Origin: Mya arenaria
Taxonomy: Eukaryota > Mollusca > Bivalvia > Myida > Myidae
Reading direction: 5' to 3'
Length of the DNA: 64,000 bases
Assembly: GCF_026914265.1 (NCBI RefSeq)
Contig: NC_069130.1
Coordinates: forward strand, 3,804,001-3,868,000
Shown: piece after piece, positions 1 through 12,557 of the stretch
Layout: each line of letters begins with the position of its first letter
Position numbering within the stretch: the stretch's first letter is position 1
Made by a program: the position numbers and the translations under genes
The notes under the pieces: generated by a model
The model's database searches: none
Told to the model about the DNA's origin: nothing
The model's input: only the letters and a program-made list of their open reading frames with translations

Positions 1-3000
1 ACGACAGGATACATATGATATGACTCATACGACAGGGTACATATGTCATGACTCATGGGACAGGATACATATGACATGACTCATACGACAGGATACATAT
101 CACATGACTCATACGACAGGATACATATGACATGACTCATACGACAGGATACATATCACATGACTCATACGACAGGGTACATATGACATGACTCATGGGA
201 CAGGGTACATATGACATGACTCATGGGACAGGGTACATATGACATGACTTATGGGACAGGATACATATGACATGACTCATGGGACAGGATACATATGTCA
301 TGTCTCATGGGACAGGATAGATATGAAATGACTCATACGACAGGATACATATGACATGTCTCATGGGACAGGGTACATATGACATGACTCATGGGACAGG
401 ATACATATCACATGACTCATGGGACAGGATACATATGACATGACTCATGGGACAGGATACATATGACATGACTCATGGGACAGGATACATATGACATGAC
501 TCATGGGACAGGATACATATGACATGACTCATATGACAGGGTACATATGACATGACTCATGGGACAGGATACATATGATATGACTCATGTGACAGGGTAC
601 ATATGACATGACTCATATGACAGGGTACATATGACATGACTCATGGGACAGGGTACATATCACATGACTCATGGGACAGGATACATATGACATGACTCAT
701 ACGACAGGGTACATATGACATGACTCATACGACAGGATACATATGACATGACTCATACGACAGGATACATATGACATGACTCATGGGACAGGATACATAT
801 GATATGACTCATACGACAGGGTACATATGTCATGACACATGGGACAGGATACATACGACATGACTCATACGACAGGATACATATCACATGACTCATACGA
901 CAGGATACATATGACATGACTCATACGACAGGATACATATCACATGACTCATACGACAGGATACATATGACATGACTCATACGACAGGATACATATGACA
1001 TGACTCATACGACAGGATACATATGACATGACTCATACGACAGGATACATATGATATGACTCATACGACAGGGTACATATGTCATGACTCATGGGACAGG
1101 ATACATATGACATGACTCATATGACAGGGTACATATGACATGACTCATAGGACAGGATACATATGACATGACTCATGGGACAGGGTACATATCACATGAC
1201 TCATGGGACAGGATACATATGACATGACTCATAGGACAGGATACATATGACATGACTCATGGGACAGGATACATATGTCATGACTCATGGGACAGGGTAC
1301 ATATGACATGACTCATACGACAGGATACATATGACATGACTCATACGACAGGATACATATGACATGACTCATACGACAGGATACATATGACATGACTCAT
1401 ACGACAGGATACATATGATATGACTCATACGACAGGGTACATATGTCATGACTCATGGGACAGGATACATATGACATGACTCATACGACAGGATACATAT
1501 GACATGACTCATAGGACAGGATACATATGACATGACTCATGGGACAGGGTACATATCACATGACTCATGGGACAGGATACATATGTCATGACTCATGGGA
1601 CAGGGTACATATGACATGACTCATGGGACAGGATACATATGTTATGACTCATGGGACAAGGTACATATCACATGACTCATGGGACAGGGTACATATGACA
1701 TGACTCATGGGACAGGATACATATGACATGACTCATACGACAGGATACATATGATATGACTCATACGACAGGATACATATGACATGACTCATACGACAGG
1801 ATACATATGACATGACTCATGGGACAGGATACATATGACATGACTCATGGGACAGGATACATATGATATGACTCATACGACAGGATACATATGACATGAC
1901 TCATGGGACAGGATACATATGACATGACTCATACGACAGGATACATATGATATGACTCATACGACAGGATACATATGACATGACTCATGGGACAGGATAC
2001 ATATGACATGACTCATATGACAGGATACATATGACATGACTCATACGACAGGATACATATGACATGACTCATACGTCAGGATACATATGACATGACTCAT
2101 GGGACAGGATACATATGATATGACTCATTGGACAGGATAGATATGAAATGACTCATAGGACAGGATACATATGACATTACTCATGGGACAGGATACATAT
2201 GACAATACTCATGGGACAGGATACATATCACATGACTCATAGGACAGGATACATATGACATGACTCATGGGACAGGGTACATATGACATGACTCATGGGA
2301 CAGGGTACATATGACATGACTCATGGGACAGTGTACATATGACTTGACTCATGGGACAGGATACATATGACATGACTCATGGGACAGGATACATATGACA
2401 TGACTCATAAGACAGGGTACATATGACATGACTTATGGGACAGGGTACATATGACATGACTCATGGGACAGGGTACATATGACATTACTCATGGGACAGG
2501 ATACATATGACATGACTCATAGGACAGGGTTCATATGACATGACTCATGGGACAGGGTACATATGACATGACTCATGGGACAGGGTACATATGACATGAC
2601 TCATAGGACAGGATACATATGACATGACTCATGGGACAGGATACATATGACATGACTCATGGGACAGGATACATATGACATGACTCATGGGACAGGATAC
2701 ATATGACATGACTCATGGGACAGGGTACATATGACATGAATCATGGGACAGGGTACATATGACATGACTCATTGGACAGGATACATATGACATGACTCAT
2801 AGGACAGGATACATATGACATGACTCATAGGACAGGATACATATGACATGACTCATTGGACAGGGTACATATGACATGACTCATGGGACAGGGTACATAT
2901 GACATGACTCATGGGACAGTATACATATGACATGACTCATGGGACAGGGTACATATGACATGACTCATGGGACAGGATACATATGACATGACTCATAGGA

Positions 3001-3060
3001 CAGGATACATACGCCATGACTCATGGGACAGGATACATATGACATGACTCATAGGACAGG
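1..3060. repeat. 28-bp satellite array, about 109 monomers
   Basis: Head-to-tail 28-bp monomers run without interruption from the first base. The consensus is a variable triplet (ACG, GGG, TAG or ATG), then ACAGGATACATATGACATG, then ACTCAT. Variants are mostly single-base changes (GGATAC or GGGTAC, ATGACATG, ATCACATG or ATGATATG). Nearly every monomer contains TGACTCA, the AP-1/TRE consensus, and CATATG, which fits the E-box pattern CANNTG. The array is cut by the window edge, so its true length is unknown. Small reading frames inside it are by-products of the repeat. Confidence 0.97.
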
Positions 3061-3830
3061 ATACATATGACATGACTTAAAGCACATGATTTACATATAT
3101 GACATACATTATAGGGCAGCATACATATGGCATAAATCACAGGACCGTAGACATATGATTTAACGCGTAGGACAGAAGATATATGACATAACTCATAGTA
3201 TAGAAACATATGACATGCCTCATGGAACACTGTACATGTGACATGGCTCATAGGACAGGGTACATATGACATGACTCATAGGACAGAATACATATGACAT
3301 GACTCATAGGCGAGATACATATGACATGACTCATAGGGCAGGATACATACGACATGACTCATAGACTGGATAAATATGACATGACTCATAGAGCAGGATA
3401 CATACGACATGACTCATAGGACAGGATACATATGACATGATTCATAGGACAGGATACATATGACATGACTCATAGACGGGATAAATATGACATGACTCAT
3501 AGAGCAGGATACATACGACATGACTCATAGACGGGATAAATATGACATGACTCATAGAGCAGGATACATACGACATGACTCATAGACGGGATACATACGA
3601 CATGACTCATATGGCAGGATACATACGACATGACTCATAGACGGGATAAATATGACATGACTCATAGAGCAGGATACATACGACATGACTCATAGACGGA
3701 ATACATATGACATGACTCATAGGGCAGGATACATACGACATGACTCATAGACGGGATACATATTACATAACTAATTGGACAGTATACATATGACATAAGA
3801 CATTGGACGTGGAACCTATTACATTAATCA
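3061..3830. repeat. Degenerate edge of the satellite with a 55-bp dimer
   Basis: The 28-bp monomer decays here. From about 3300 the copies lose bases and settle into an alternating pair: one monomer with GACGGGATAAATATG and one with GAGCAGGATACATACG. GACGGG recurs at 3475, 3530 and 3585, a spacing of 55 bp (28+27), so the array has become a dimeric higher-order repeat. The last recognisable monomer ends near 3800 and unique AT-rich sequence follows. Confidence 0.9.
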
Positions 3831-4655
3831 TATTTTAAAACACAGAGTTTTTTCTCGTCACTACCATCTCTACCTCGAATGCGATTGTCGTTCTCCTATG
3901 AGTCCTTGTATCCAGGAACACAATAAACTTTGAATTATATATCATTAATTAATTCTCCAATTATTGATCAACTACAATCGCATTTTTGAACAACTACAAA
4001 TAATCCGACTGTATGATTTCGTATTTCTTTACAACCTATATCAATGGCTTAATTTACACAAAGGTAGTTTATTCAGAGAACGTAAACATTGCAGATAAAA
4101 TAGTACAATATATCCGATAACTTTTAGTTAATCACATACCCGGCATTATAAGGCATAACCAATGAAATGTTTGTTCTTTGTACTTGGCAGATCAAAATAG
4201 AACTAGGTCGTGAAATAAAAGAACAATGTTTCCTTTTTCCAAAATATTTAGAATAATATTCCTGTACATTATTCAGGGTGAAACCAAGGGAATATTAATG
4301 CCAATACGTACTTCTTTCAGTCTTCCGAAGGTCATATTATACATGCTTTGGTGTTGCTAAATACAGCATTTGTCTTAAAAAGTTTTGGGCAGTTTTCGAC
4401 TTCTCGTTTGAACAATGGGGGCGGTCGTTTATTTATTATTGATTTTTTTGTACATTTTAAGAAAAGTAGTTGCGGTAAATCCGGAGAACGAAACATCGAT
4501 TTGGTGTGGCCGAATAAAAAAAATGTTTACGTAAACATAAGCAGTCTGGATAAAATCACGGCAGTTGTTAAAAGCAATGCGCAGATTGGATGTGGTTAAC
4601 GACACTTTCTTTGTGAGTTCGTAAGGACGACGAATTGACAGAACTCGGACTAAAA
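3831..4655. other. AT-rich 5' flank of the four-exon membrane gene
   Basis: No coding exon could be supported. An 83-codon frame at 4348-4599 has no recognisable domain and lies just upstream of the predicted start of the next gene, so it is more likely 5' UTR or promoter sequence. No convincing TATA box or initiator was identified. Confidence 0.4.
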
Positions 4656-7600
4656 ATGTGCTCTCGATTTCGTAAGTTATGCAATATCACCTTATACAGT
4701 ATTTAATTTCCATATTGTTTTTATATTTTAAATAAAAGTCGAAAGAGTTAGCAATATATATTCCTTAATTTATCTGCATTTTACGACTCGTATTTGTTTT
4801 AATTATCAGCAAATGAAGACGCGCCCGCGAGCGCAAGGTCATCACCAGCCAATCGCACCAAGCAGCTGGTCCATATCTCGGCATGGGCCACAAGAATACT
4901 TGCTTTCCTAAGCATCATCCTCGTTGTCGTTACCTTTACGATACAGCCTAGCATGATTGCATTTCTTATGTGTGTCACTGCAGTTTTCGTAAGAAATTGA
5001 ATTCAAATATTATTACTGGCTTAAAGTCAGCGAAGCTGACTCTAGTCCATTTACGATTCGCATGAATGGACTACTTCCTTTCCTTGCCGGAGTGATAGCT
5101 ATATTTTTTGTAAACTATTGAACGATAGAATGAGAACCAGAATGTCAGTTTGCAGACTGGAAAGCAAATTGTACATGTTCGACAATTATTATGTACATTT
5201 CATAATGAAGAAAAGTTGGTGAATGTAAATGTTAAAATGTTTATATTTACATTGTCTCAGAAATGTGAGGAGAGCGGATGTCGGAATCTTTGTACCGCTT
5301 CAATATCGTTCCACTACTATATCGCACCATACTTGGTGTCTCTTTCCAGCCGAATTTTACGAAATCACCTGGTATTATGGTAAATGGGTTACTGGTACGA
5401 AGTGTCCATAATTCGAGGAAAACCCGCAACTCGCTAAAGATTGATAAAACAAACATTTTCTGGTGAATAGTGCAGATATAAATTATTTTATTTAAAATGA
5501 AATTCAAGCATCTCCAAAAAAAAAAACTTTGAAGATTTGCTCAGACTGCTTCTCTTCCAAATTTGGACATTATTTACTAAATGATGAGTTACATTCCTTG
5601 AAGCTTTTAATTTTTAGAGTTAGGGATTTATTTGCTTAATTAATGTTAATATTTAATTGAATAAATGTCAAGACATCATTTAGCTATATATTTAAATGGA
5701 TTGTTGTTCATTCAGTTCTAGTAATAACACAATAACTCTTGAAAGTAATGTTCTTCTGTGCAATCATTATTGTTATGTGATCAAATTTATTTCTTTTTTT
5801 TGTTTCTTTCATTTTCTTTTACTACCCTTGTGTACTTTGTACTTTATCCAATGCATAGAAGCTCTTTTTAAGCTTAACTTAGTAGAACAACTCACTTTTT
5901 GATCATGCATTTTATAGTTTTAAATATATATTCTCACTACCTAGTGCATCTTGATATGTTGTTTATCTCTATTTTCCTTATGGTATTATCATTTTACATC
6001 ATTTTTTACAAAAAGACAACACTGTCACTCTTTTTGGAGCATTATGTTGAGCCTCATATATATTTCACGTATGTTCTTGTACATGTTTGTGTATGTATCA
6101 AATAAACTCCCAATTACATTAGAACTGCCTGTTATTTAGGTTGAAGTGAAAGGCTTCCAAGTAGCATTAACATTTGATAAACGTTTTCCGTCCTCTCCTT
6201 CCCCGTTTCCGTTTCACTTAGTAATTTAATTAACTTTAACTATAACGTTTCCGGCAATTATACTTGAAGCCAGTAGAGACAGCACCTTAGTTCATATTAT
6301 AGGAATAGACTCAGTTTATTTTTGGACAGAATTTAAAAGATTTGGGGTTTTTGCTGTGTTTATAAACAATTATTGTTCAAACAATAGTTAGTCGTCAATA
6401 ATTCTTCATTAAAACTACATTGATTCCATTTCAAATAGCGTTGGTACTTGCTAAATACTAACGCTTTTCGGCGGAATATAAATAGTTATTAACAAAAACA
6501 CTCTTACTGTTAATGTTTTATCAAGTACAGACACATGTTGTTTACATATTAAAAGAAAATACTTGTGTCGAGACCTTATCCAATAGAGCTTTATCAAATC
6601 TCTTAATAAATAAATTGTTCTTTCATAATAAATATTAAGTCTGAAAATGCTTCGTTTTAATAAAAGCGTTTGCAACTGAATGACACTAAACTTGACTTTT
6701 CAAAGACATAAATATTGTTATATGCACACTTAGCTTTTAGTAGAACGATAGCATTAGCTACATGAATGATGTTATATGCACACTAAGCTATTAGTAAATC
6801 GATAGCATTACTAATAAACTGTTCCGATCTAAAGAAATTCTTACATCCATGAGGTTTATTCGTCGTTTTTCTCTTTTCAGAGCATTTTGAGTCCATTAAG
6901 CTTGCTTGCTTGCTGTTATTCAGATTGTTCCCGATACACAAAATTTGAAAAGGCAAGTGTCCCTAAAAGAAAACACTTAAAGAAAAAGAATTAAAACGTT
7001 TCAAAAAAGTACAAGATGTTTGTCTACGACTTTTTCTGTAAAATTGTTATTGCATTGTATAAGAGGCAGTCTACATTATGTTGTACCTTCATTCATGATA
7101 CATTGGAGAAAGTGGAGTGTGTTTCATTTTACCCGGTACGTATACATACTGTATGTGGAGTTAGACAAAAATAATAATAGGAAACAGTGTTCAATCTCCC
7201 TAGCATGACCTTTCCGTCACATGACCATCCAATAGGGACATGAATTAGCTAGTTATGCCCATTAAGCTTGGTAATACTAAGGATAGGAATTGTTGTTATG
7301 TGCTTAGACGGGAAAATACTCAAGCCCTTTAAAACCAAGGAGTGCCAAATTTTCCACGGAATTATTATACCCAAACCCATTAATTGCACAGCAAAGCTTA
7401 TTGTGGTTACAGTTAAGCCCATCTTATTGAATGCAATTTAACACTCGCTGCAGGAGCTCTACCTAAGCGTAACCAGTGCTTACCAGTGCCCGGAGATGTC
7501 ATATCATCGCCGTATTGAAATGCATTTTGCTTGTGACAGATCTGAGAATGACGATAAAAATCCAATATAATGTGGAGTTATACCCATCTTGATAGGAAGA

Positions 7601-10344
7601 AGCCAATTCAGTTTCCGATTGATCAAGAGAGTGCTTTTATTTAGCCATTGAGGGCCCAAAAATCTAGTTATGTCTACAATATGAAGTTATTTGATAGCAA
7701 ATACACATGAACATCACAAGAGGGTTATATTCGCACCCATCAATATTGAATATAATAGCCATACTGCGTTTACATAATCAGGCATTTTTAGTACAAGTAT
7801 AAAAACAGAGTGAGGCTTTAATCATATCGTACGGTGCCAAATAGCTTAAATTGTTGTTACAATTTAGCACCTTTGGTGCCAAATAAATCACAAAAGAGCT
7901 CTTTCGGGTCAGAAATGGCGTTTACTTCAATCATGCCTATCAAGTAGCTATCAAGCCCATTGCAACTGAACTCGAAATTTAGTGGTGCCTTACATATAAC
8001 AGTGTGACCAATAACAACTAACCCCAATGTAAACCTACTTGTGTTTTAGGTCCCAAATAGAAATATTATCACTCAGTCGTATAATAAACATGTTTGAACA
8101 AACTCTATATAGGAATATGTTCATATTTACAATAATATACTTATAAAAGGCCTTCAAAGAACGCTTATGAACGTCTTAAGGTTACCTACCTCAGCACACA
8201 GATATTTCATGTTTTGTTTTGCCTCAAATCAAACTACTATGCGATGGAATATTTATTTTCATTATCTCTTGGTATAAAACCTACGTAATTGTAAATTTCC
8301 AATTATATGTCAAAACAGAAAGATGCATTTAATAGTGGATATGTTTTAAACGGACATTCCAGTATGGTATTCCTCAAAGCCTTTATCACTTAATGGCAGA
8401 AACCAGGATATGACGGGGCCAATGTTTATCTTCATAAAATCATACTGTACCGGTGGCCTAAGATCGATTATGTATGTTCCTTTATTTTACGCCAAGTCAA
8501 AGAAAGAAAATAATCACGCAGATAATAAGCAAATTACCTCCCTTGTGTACACACAGACACATTTGCTACGTTATAAATATAAGCAGCAAAGATTTGATTC
8601 CCTTTAAGTACCGCCGTGCTTTTATGTCATGAAACGTTGCAAAGGCAGATAACTATATAGTTAGGTCAAATCCCTAATGATAATAAACATATTATGGGTA
8701 CAAAGAATGATAGCCTTTAACATTTTGCTTGATGAGTGTATGATATCATTTGGCCAATTCAAAGTTTACGAAGTCCAAAACGTTTTGTAAGATTTGTCGT
8801 TATTAAGCTTTATTTTTAAATTACTTTATAATAAAAACAATACATTGTGGGAGTATTTTAAGCATTCATTTTAAGTTTACATAACTATATTATGACTTTA
8901 AAACGAGTACGTTTTATATTAAATGGTTAAATATTGAGGGACTCTTTCATTATATGATAACATCTGAAAACACAATCAGTCACGTGGGCTTAAAAAACAA
9001 ACAGTCAGGTGGCGTTCAAAACACACGTTCAGTCGTTTTGTGTTTAATACACACAATATGTTGCAAAGAAAACACACTCAGTAATGTTGCAAAAATGTAA
9101 TTTTACGAACAAAATTACGAAATAAAGTTGGTCAAATCATTAGAAGTGTTAAAATCAGGTACTGACAGCTGGAACCCTTCAGCAAATTCTGATATTAGCT
9201 CAAATATTGCCCTTGAGGACAATAATTTTGCAAAAAAAATGTTAGCAGGTGATTTGTCAAAGCGTTGTTGTGTGATTGGTTGATCATATTATCACGTGAT
9301 ATTACCAATGTATTTTATAAAGAAGAAAATATCCATGTCATGTTGTATCAATCCTTGTGGACGAGTGTAAGGCTTTGGTGTTATAATAACAAATCTTGAG
9401 TTTATCGGCGTGAGTTTGCTCCCCACTAAAACCGACATATTTTATTATTCTTTTATTGTGTTTTTGTTTGTGCAATTTTGGTATCAATGAGTAGAATAAT
9501 TATAACATAAGTATTTTCAGATGCAGTTCCGGGAGAATTTTTTTGTGCTAAAACATGAACGAGCCCTTTTAACGAATATTTAATTAATATTGGTTCATTG
9601 TACATGAATTTGCACTTTATATTGCTTAATGTTGTTGTTTTTCCAGCGATGCGGACTTGTCAGTGTATTCGTATGGATGTTTTTCCTCAACGGTGCATAC
9701 ATTATCGTGTTTGCACTTTGCTGGGATTTTTGGTTTTTCGAGTCTGGCGCCGGCCGGTACAAAGGAATGAATTTGCTGAACACAGTATTTGCCTTTGCTT
9801 TGATCATTAACATCGTCCTGACAATCTTCAATCTTTACTCGATTTGTCTCGTTTACATGTATGGATGCTGTTTTATGGATGGTGTTGACAGGGAGTGTTC
9901 ACATCAAAGCGTTGACATGATGGTTGTGAACCACCCACAACTTAGCAAGATAGGAGGAGGTGTTCCAGTTAACGTAAGTTTTGTTGAAACCTATCAATAT
10001 TGTTTTTAAATTCTTTGTTATGTTTGATATTTACAGTGCATCCACATAACTACAATTCCTGTAATATATTTCAGGGTTCAGGACTCACAATGCCAATTGG
10101 TCCTCAACAAGGCCAAATCAGAACTACGACCTCGTTTCCACAACAACAACAACCGCATCACTCCAACATGCCGCTTTCTTTGCAACCCGCCCCACAACAG
10201 CAGGCAGCTGGTGGAGTGACTGCAGATTCAGCAAGCCTTTCTATCCCACATAGTATGCCGATGTTAGAACCGGACGCAAGAAGTCAAAACGAAGCTCCTC
10301 CAAGTTACCCTGAGGCAGTTTTAAACGACAAACATTCCTGCTAG
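4656..10344 (+). CDS. Multi-pass membrane protein with PPxY tail, four exons, 263 aa
   Basis: Spliced model: 4656-4671, 4810-4988, 9647-9973, 10075-10344. All introns are GT-AG (donors GTAAGT, GTAAGA, GTAAGT) and every phase closes, giving 792 nt with TAG at 10342. The first coding exon is only 16 nt (MCSRF plus one base); its ATG has A at -3. Residues 1-30 are polar. Hydrophobic stretches lie at about 33-50, 54-65 continuing into 66-91, and 109-136, fitting three or four membrane spans. A Cys-rich turn (GCC, residues 138-140) follows. Residues 175-263 are soluble and rich in Gln, Pro and Ser, with a QQQQ run, ending in PPSY at 249-252, a class I WW-domain ligand typical of membrane adaptors that recruit NEDD4-type ubiquitin ligases. 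The topology and PPxY tail recall LAPTM-like proteins, but I do not recognise the family. Intron 2 (4989-9646) is long and holds no exon I can see. The splice model is firm; the function is open. Confidence 0.8.
6717..6824. repeat. 54-bp imperfect tandem duplication in intron 2
   Basis: GTTATATGCACAC starts at 6717 and again at 6771. Each copy continues with TTAGTA and CGATAGCATTA at matching positions. The rest of this 4.6-kb intron is AT-rich and shows no other feature I can support. Confidence 0.75.
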
Positions 10345-11315
10345 TGTTGCACAGATACGAACACCATTTTAGTGCTGTAAATGATCTTTATCAATCTTTT
10401 TAAATGTTTACTTAGTATTGCTAGGTGTGACTTTCTATGGTTTCCTTGATTTGATTATAAGGATCTGTTTTGTTGAGGGTGGGTTTCGATATTGTCCTAT
10501 GTACAATCAGCAGTTATGTATAATCCTTGGGTAAACTTAACAACACAAATATGTTCATCAATTCTCTGTATTCTGTTCACATTTATTAAACGTCAACAAC
10601 GCTCATATAAATCCAAATTGAACGCTCTGAAAGGATAAGTATTAACAATCGTAAGCATATGAAAAATAATCTATTTTATGACTGTCTTAACATCGTTAAC
10701 AGTCTATTCTATTATATAATTTAATCGTGTGCAATGGCAGCTTAAATGAAATTACTTACACACACTTACATGGCAACGTATCACAAAAACCATGCACATC
10801 ACACAAAACATCACATCAACAATGTGATTCAATCTTTCTCTCAAGGTGTCCGTATTATTTCCATGCTGATTATCAATTGTAAACGAAACCCACATGTGTA
10901 AGTAATGGAAATAGGCTAAAGACTAAAAACAGAACTGTCGTTTCGATTTTAATACAAAAAATATAACCCTACATATGTCGCTTTTATTTTTAATAATGTG
11001 TTCTTTATTTGTTCCCAGTTTTAGTACAATGTTGCTTTTTATTATGAAACTCTATGATCACACAGTTTAAAACCTTTTATTGAATAAGGCAGACTGTGTG
11101 TGATGCTCATAGTTTCATACAGTGACTGCATCGTATCTTTGAAAACTTTTTGCATTAGGTGCTCTGAATTGTATTCCTCTGTCTGCAGATAGAGTTTGGA
11201 TCTCCAATCATTGAAGTACTTGGGGTTAACCTATAAGTTTATTATGATTTGTTTTATTATCAAGTTTCCTCAAGTTAATGATAAGATTTACCTTTTACGT
11301 TTATTTTTTATTTAG
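10345..11315 (+). other. 3' flank of the membrane gene
   Basis: Non-coding AT-rich sequence after the TAG stop. A variant poly(A) signal ATTAAA is at 10585-10590. No canonical AATAAA was found in this stretch; the nearest downstream AATAAA is at 11641. The transcript end is therefore unresolved. Confidence 0.4.
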
Positions 11316-11319
11316 GATA

Positions 11320-11625
11320 ATTGGGATAAGAGTGAGGTTTGTGCACGTAAACTGGTTTAAATCCCCAGTAAATTTACATTTTACTGACTGTTCCAAGGCG
11401 GTACTTAACAATCCTTGATAAACATACCTATTTATATATATATATAGTATGTTTGCACTGTGCTGTTTGTGAAGTTATGTGCTGTTCTTCCATGTTTCTT
11501 GTTTGTGATTTTTTGTGTTTGTGTTATATGTCTTTGGCGTTTACCCAGTGCCATTAAACCGGATTTATGTTTAATCCTTTTGCTACTGAGCTTGTTTCTG
11601 TAGTTTTTCACATAAGTACGGTCAC
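11320..11625 (+). repeat. Dispersed repeat R1, longest copy
   Basis: This stretch reads from AGTGAGGTTTGTGCACG through a TTTACTGACTGTTCCAAGG segment and a TATATATA run to GCTACTGAGCTTGTTTCTG. The second half (TTCTTCCATGTTTC, GTCTTTGGCGTTTACCCAG, TTTATGTTTAA) recurs at 17505-17600, 47400-47560 and 56270-56410. The first half recurs weakly at 25150-25270. Repetition within one 64-kb window shows a dispersed element of SINE-like length. No A and B boxes are clear, so its class is open. Confidence 0.75.
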
Positions 11626-11699
11626 AAAGTGCTATACTTAAATAAATAAGGCTGAATGAACAATTGCTCATTCAAAAACATTGCAAAACCATTACAATA

Positions 11700-12350
11700 C
11701 AAAAGAGAACAAATGCTACCAAATACTGACCATTGTATCTGAATTATCACTTAAAAACCATAAACAAGTAAACAATGTCTGACTCAATCATTCAATTTTT
11801 GTACACAATGAAAACCTTGCTTGATTATGCTTTATGACATTTGTATTTTGCCTTATGACAACTCCATTCCAACTGTTAATATTGTACGTTCCATTCTGCT
11901 CATTGCTTGTTGCCTGATGGTATGTGTATCAACTATTAAGCTTCCTTACTATATTTTCCTTGTTGAACAATGCATGCCTGTGTTTACAATTTGGGTGCAA
12001 GTTATCGCGCAAAGATGGTTGCATCATGTATACTGTAGTTTGTCAATTGTATATCTGAAATATGTTCTTCACCATTGCAACATTCGTTCTTTCATGTATC
12101 GTGTGTATTCATTTATCCTTCTTTCTTGCCTGACTGCATTTTAAATTTGTCACAAGGTGTTTTGAGGGAAAAGACTGGCAGATGGCGCTTCTTCTTATGA
12201 AAGGATACGGAAAATGTCGACAATGTACGAATGTGCTTGTACAGGCGCTTAGAGTCATTTCCCTTTCTAGCGAATACGCCACGATATTGGTTTTTACTAC
12301 GACACCCTCAATGATTGTCTCTAGACTGTTGATTTATATTTATATTAATA
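11700..12350. other. Non-coding spacer
   Basis: A 107-codon frame at 11821-12144 reads as hydrophobic, low-information sequence, begins without a convincing ATG context and has no recognisable motif. I take it as chance. Nothing else is supported here. Confidence 0.4.
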
Positions 12351-12557
12351 TTTTCTGACAAGCGCTCAGATGATGGCTTTGACATGTGTAAATTCATGTA
12401 AATATCATCTTTGTACCGGCTCTAACGTGTGCCACATAACCAAGGTTGGTTTCCCGCGTTCTTGTTAACAGCTACCCGAAAATTTCCGTTGAACATATTT
12501 GGCTTGGTTTGGAGGTTGGTCAAAATTAAGGCCATCATCTGAGCGCTTGTCAGAAAA
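12351..12557. mobile_element. MITE-like element with about 28-bp terminal inverted repeats
   Basis: The left end reads TTTTCTGACAAGCGC followed by TCAGATGATGGC. The right end is its reverse complement (GCCATCATCTGAGCGC, then TTGTCAGAAAA). The two arms match almost perfectly over about 28 bp and enclose roughly 150 bp of unrelated non-coding sequence. Flanking bases do not give a clear target-site duplication, so the superfamily cannot be assigned. Confidence 0.75.

Noticed and set aside
3021..3272. 83-codon minus-strand frame with Cys/His-rich sequence
   Set aside because: It lies within the degenerate satellite; its periodic residues follow the repeat unit.
11821..12144. 107-codon hydrophobic frame
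   Set aside because: No ATG context at the stated start, no domain, AT-rich low-information sequence.
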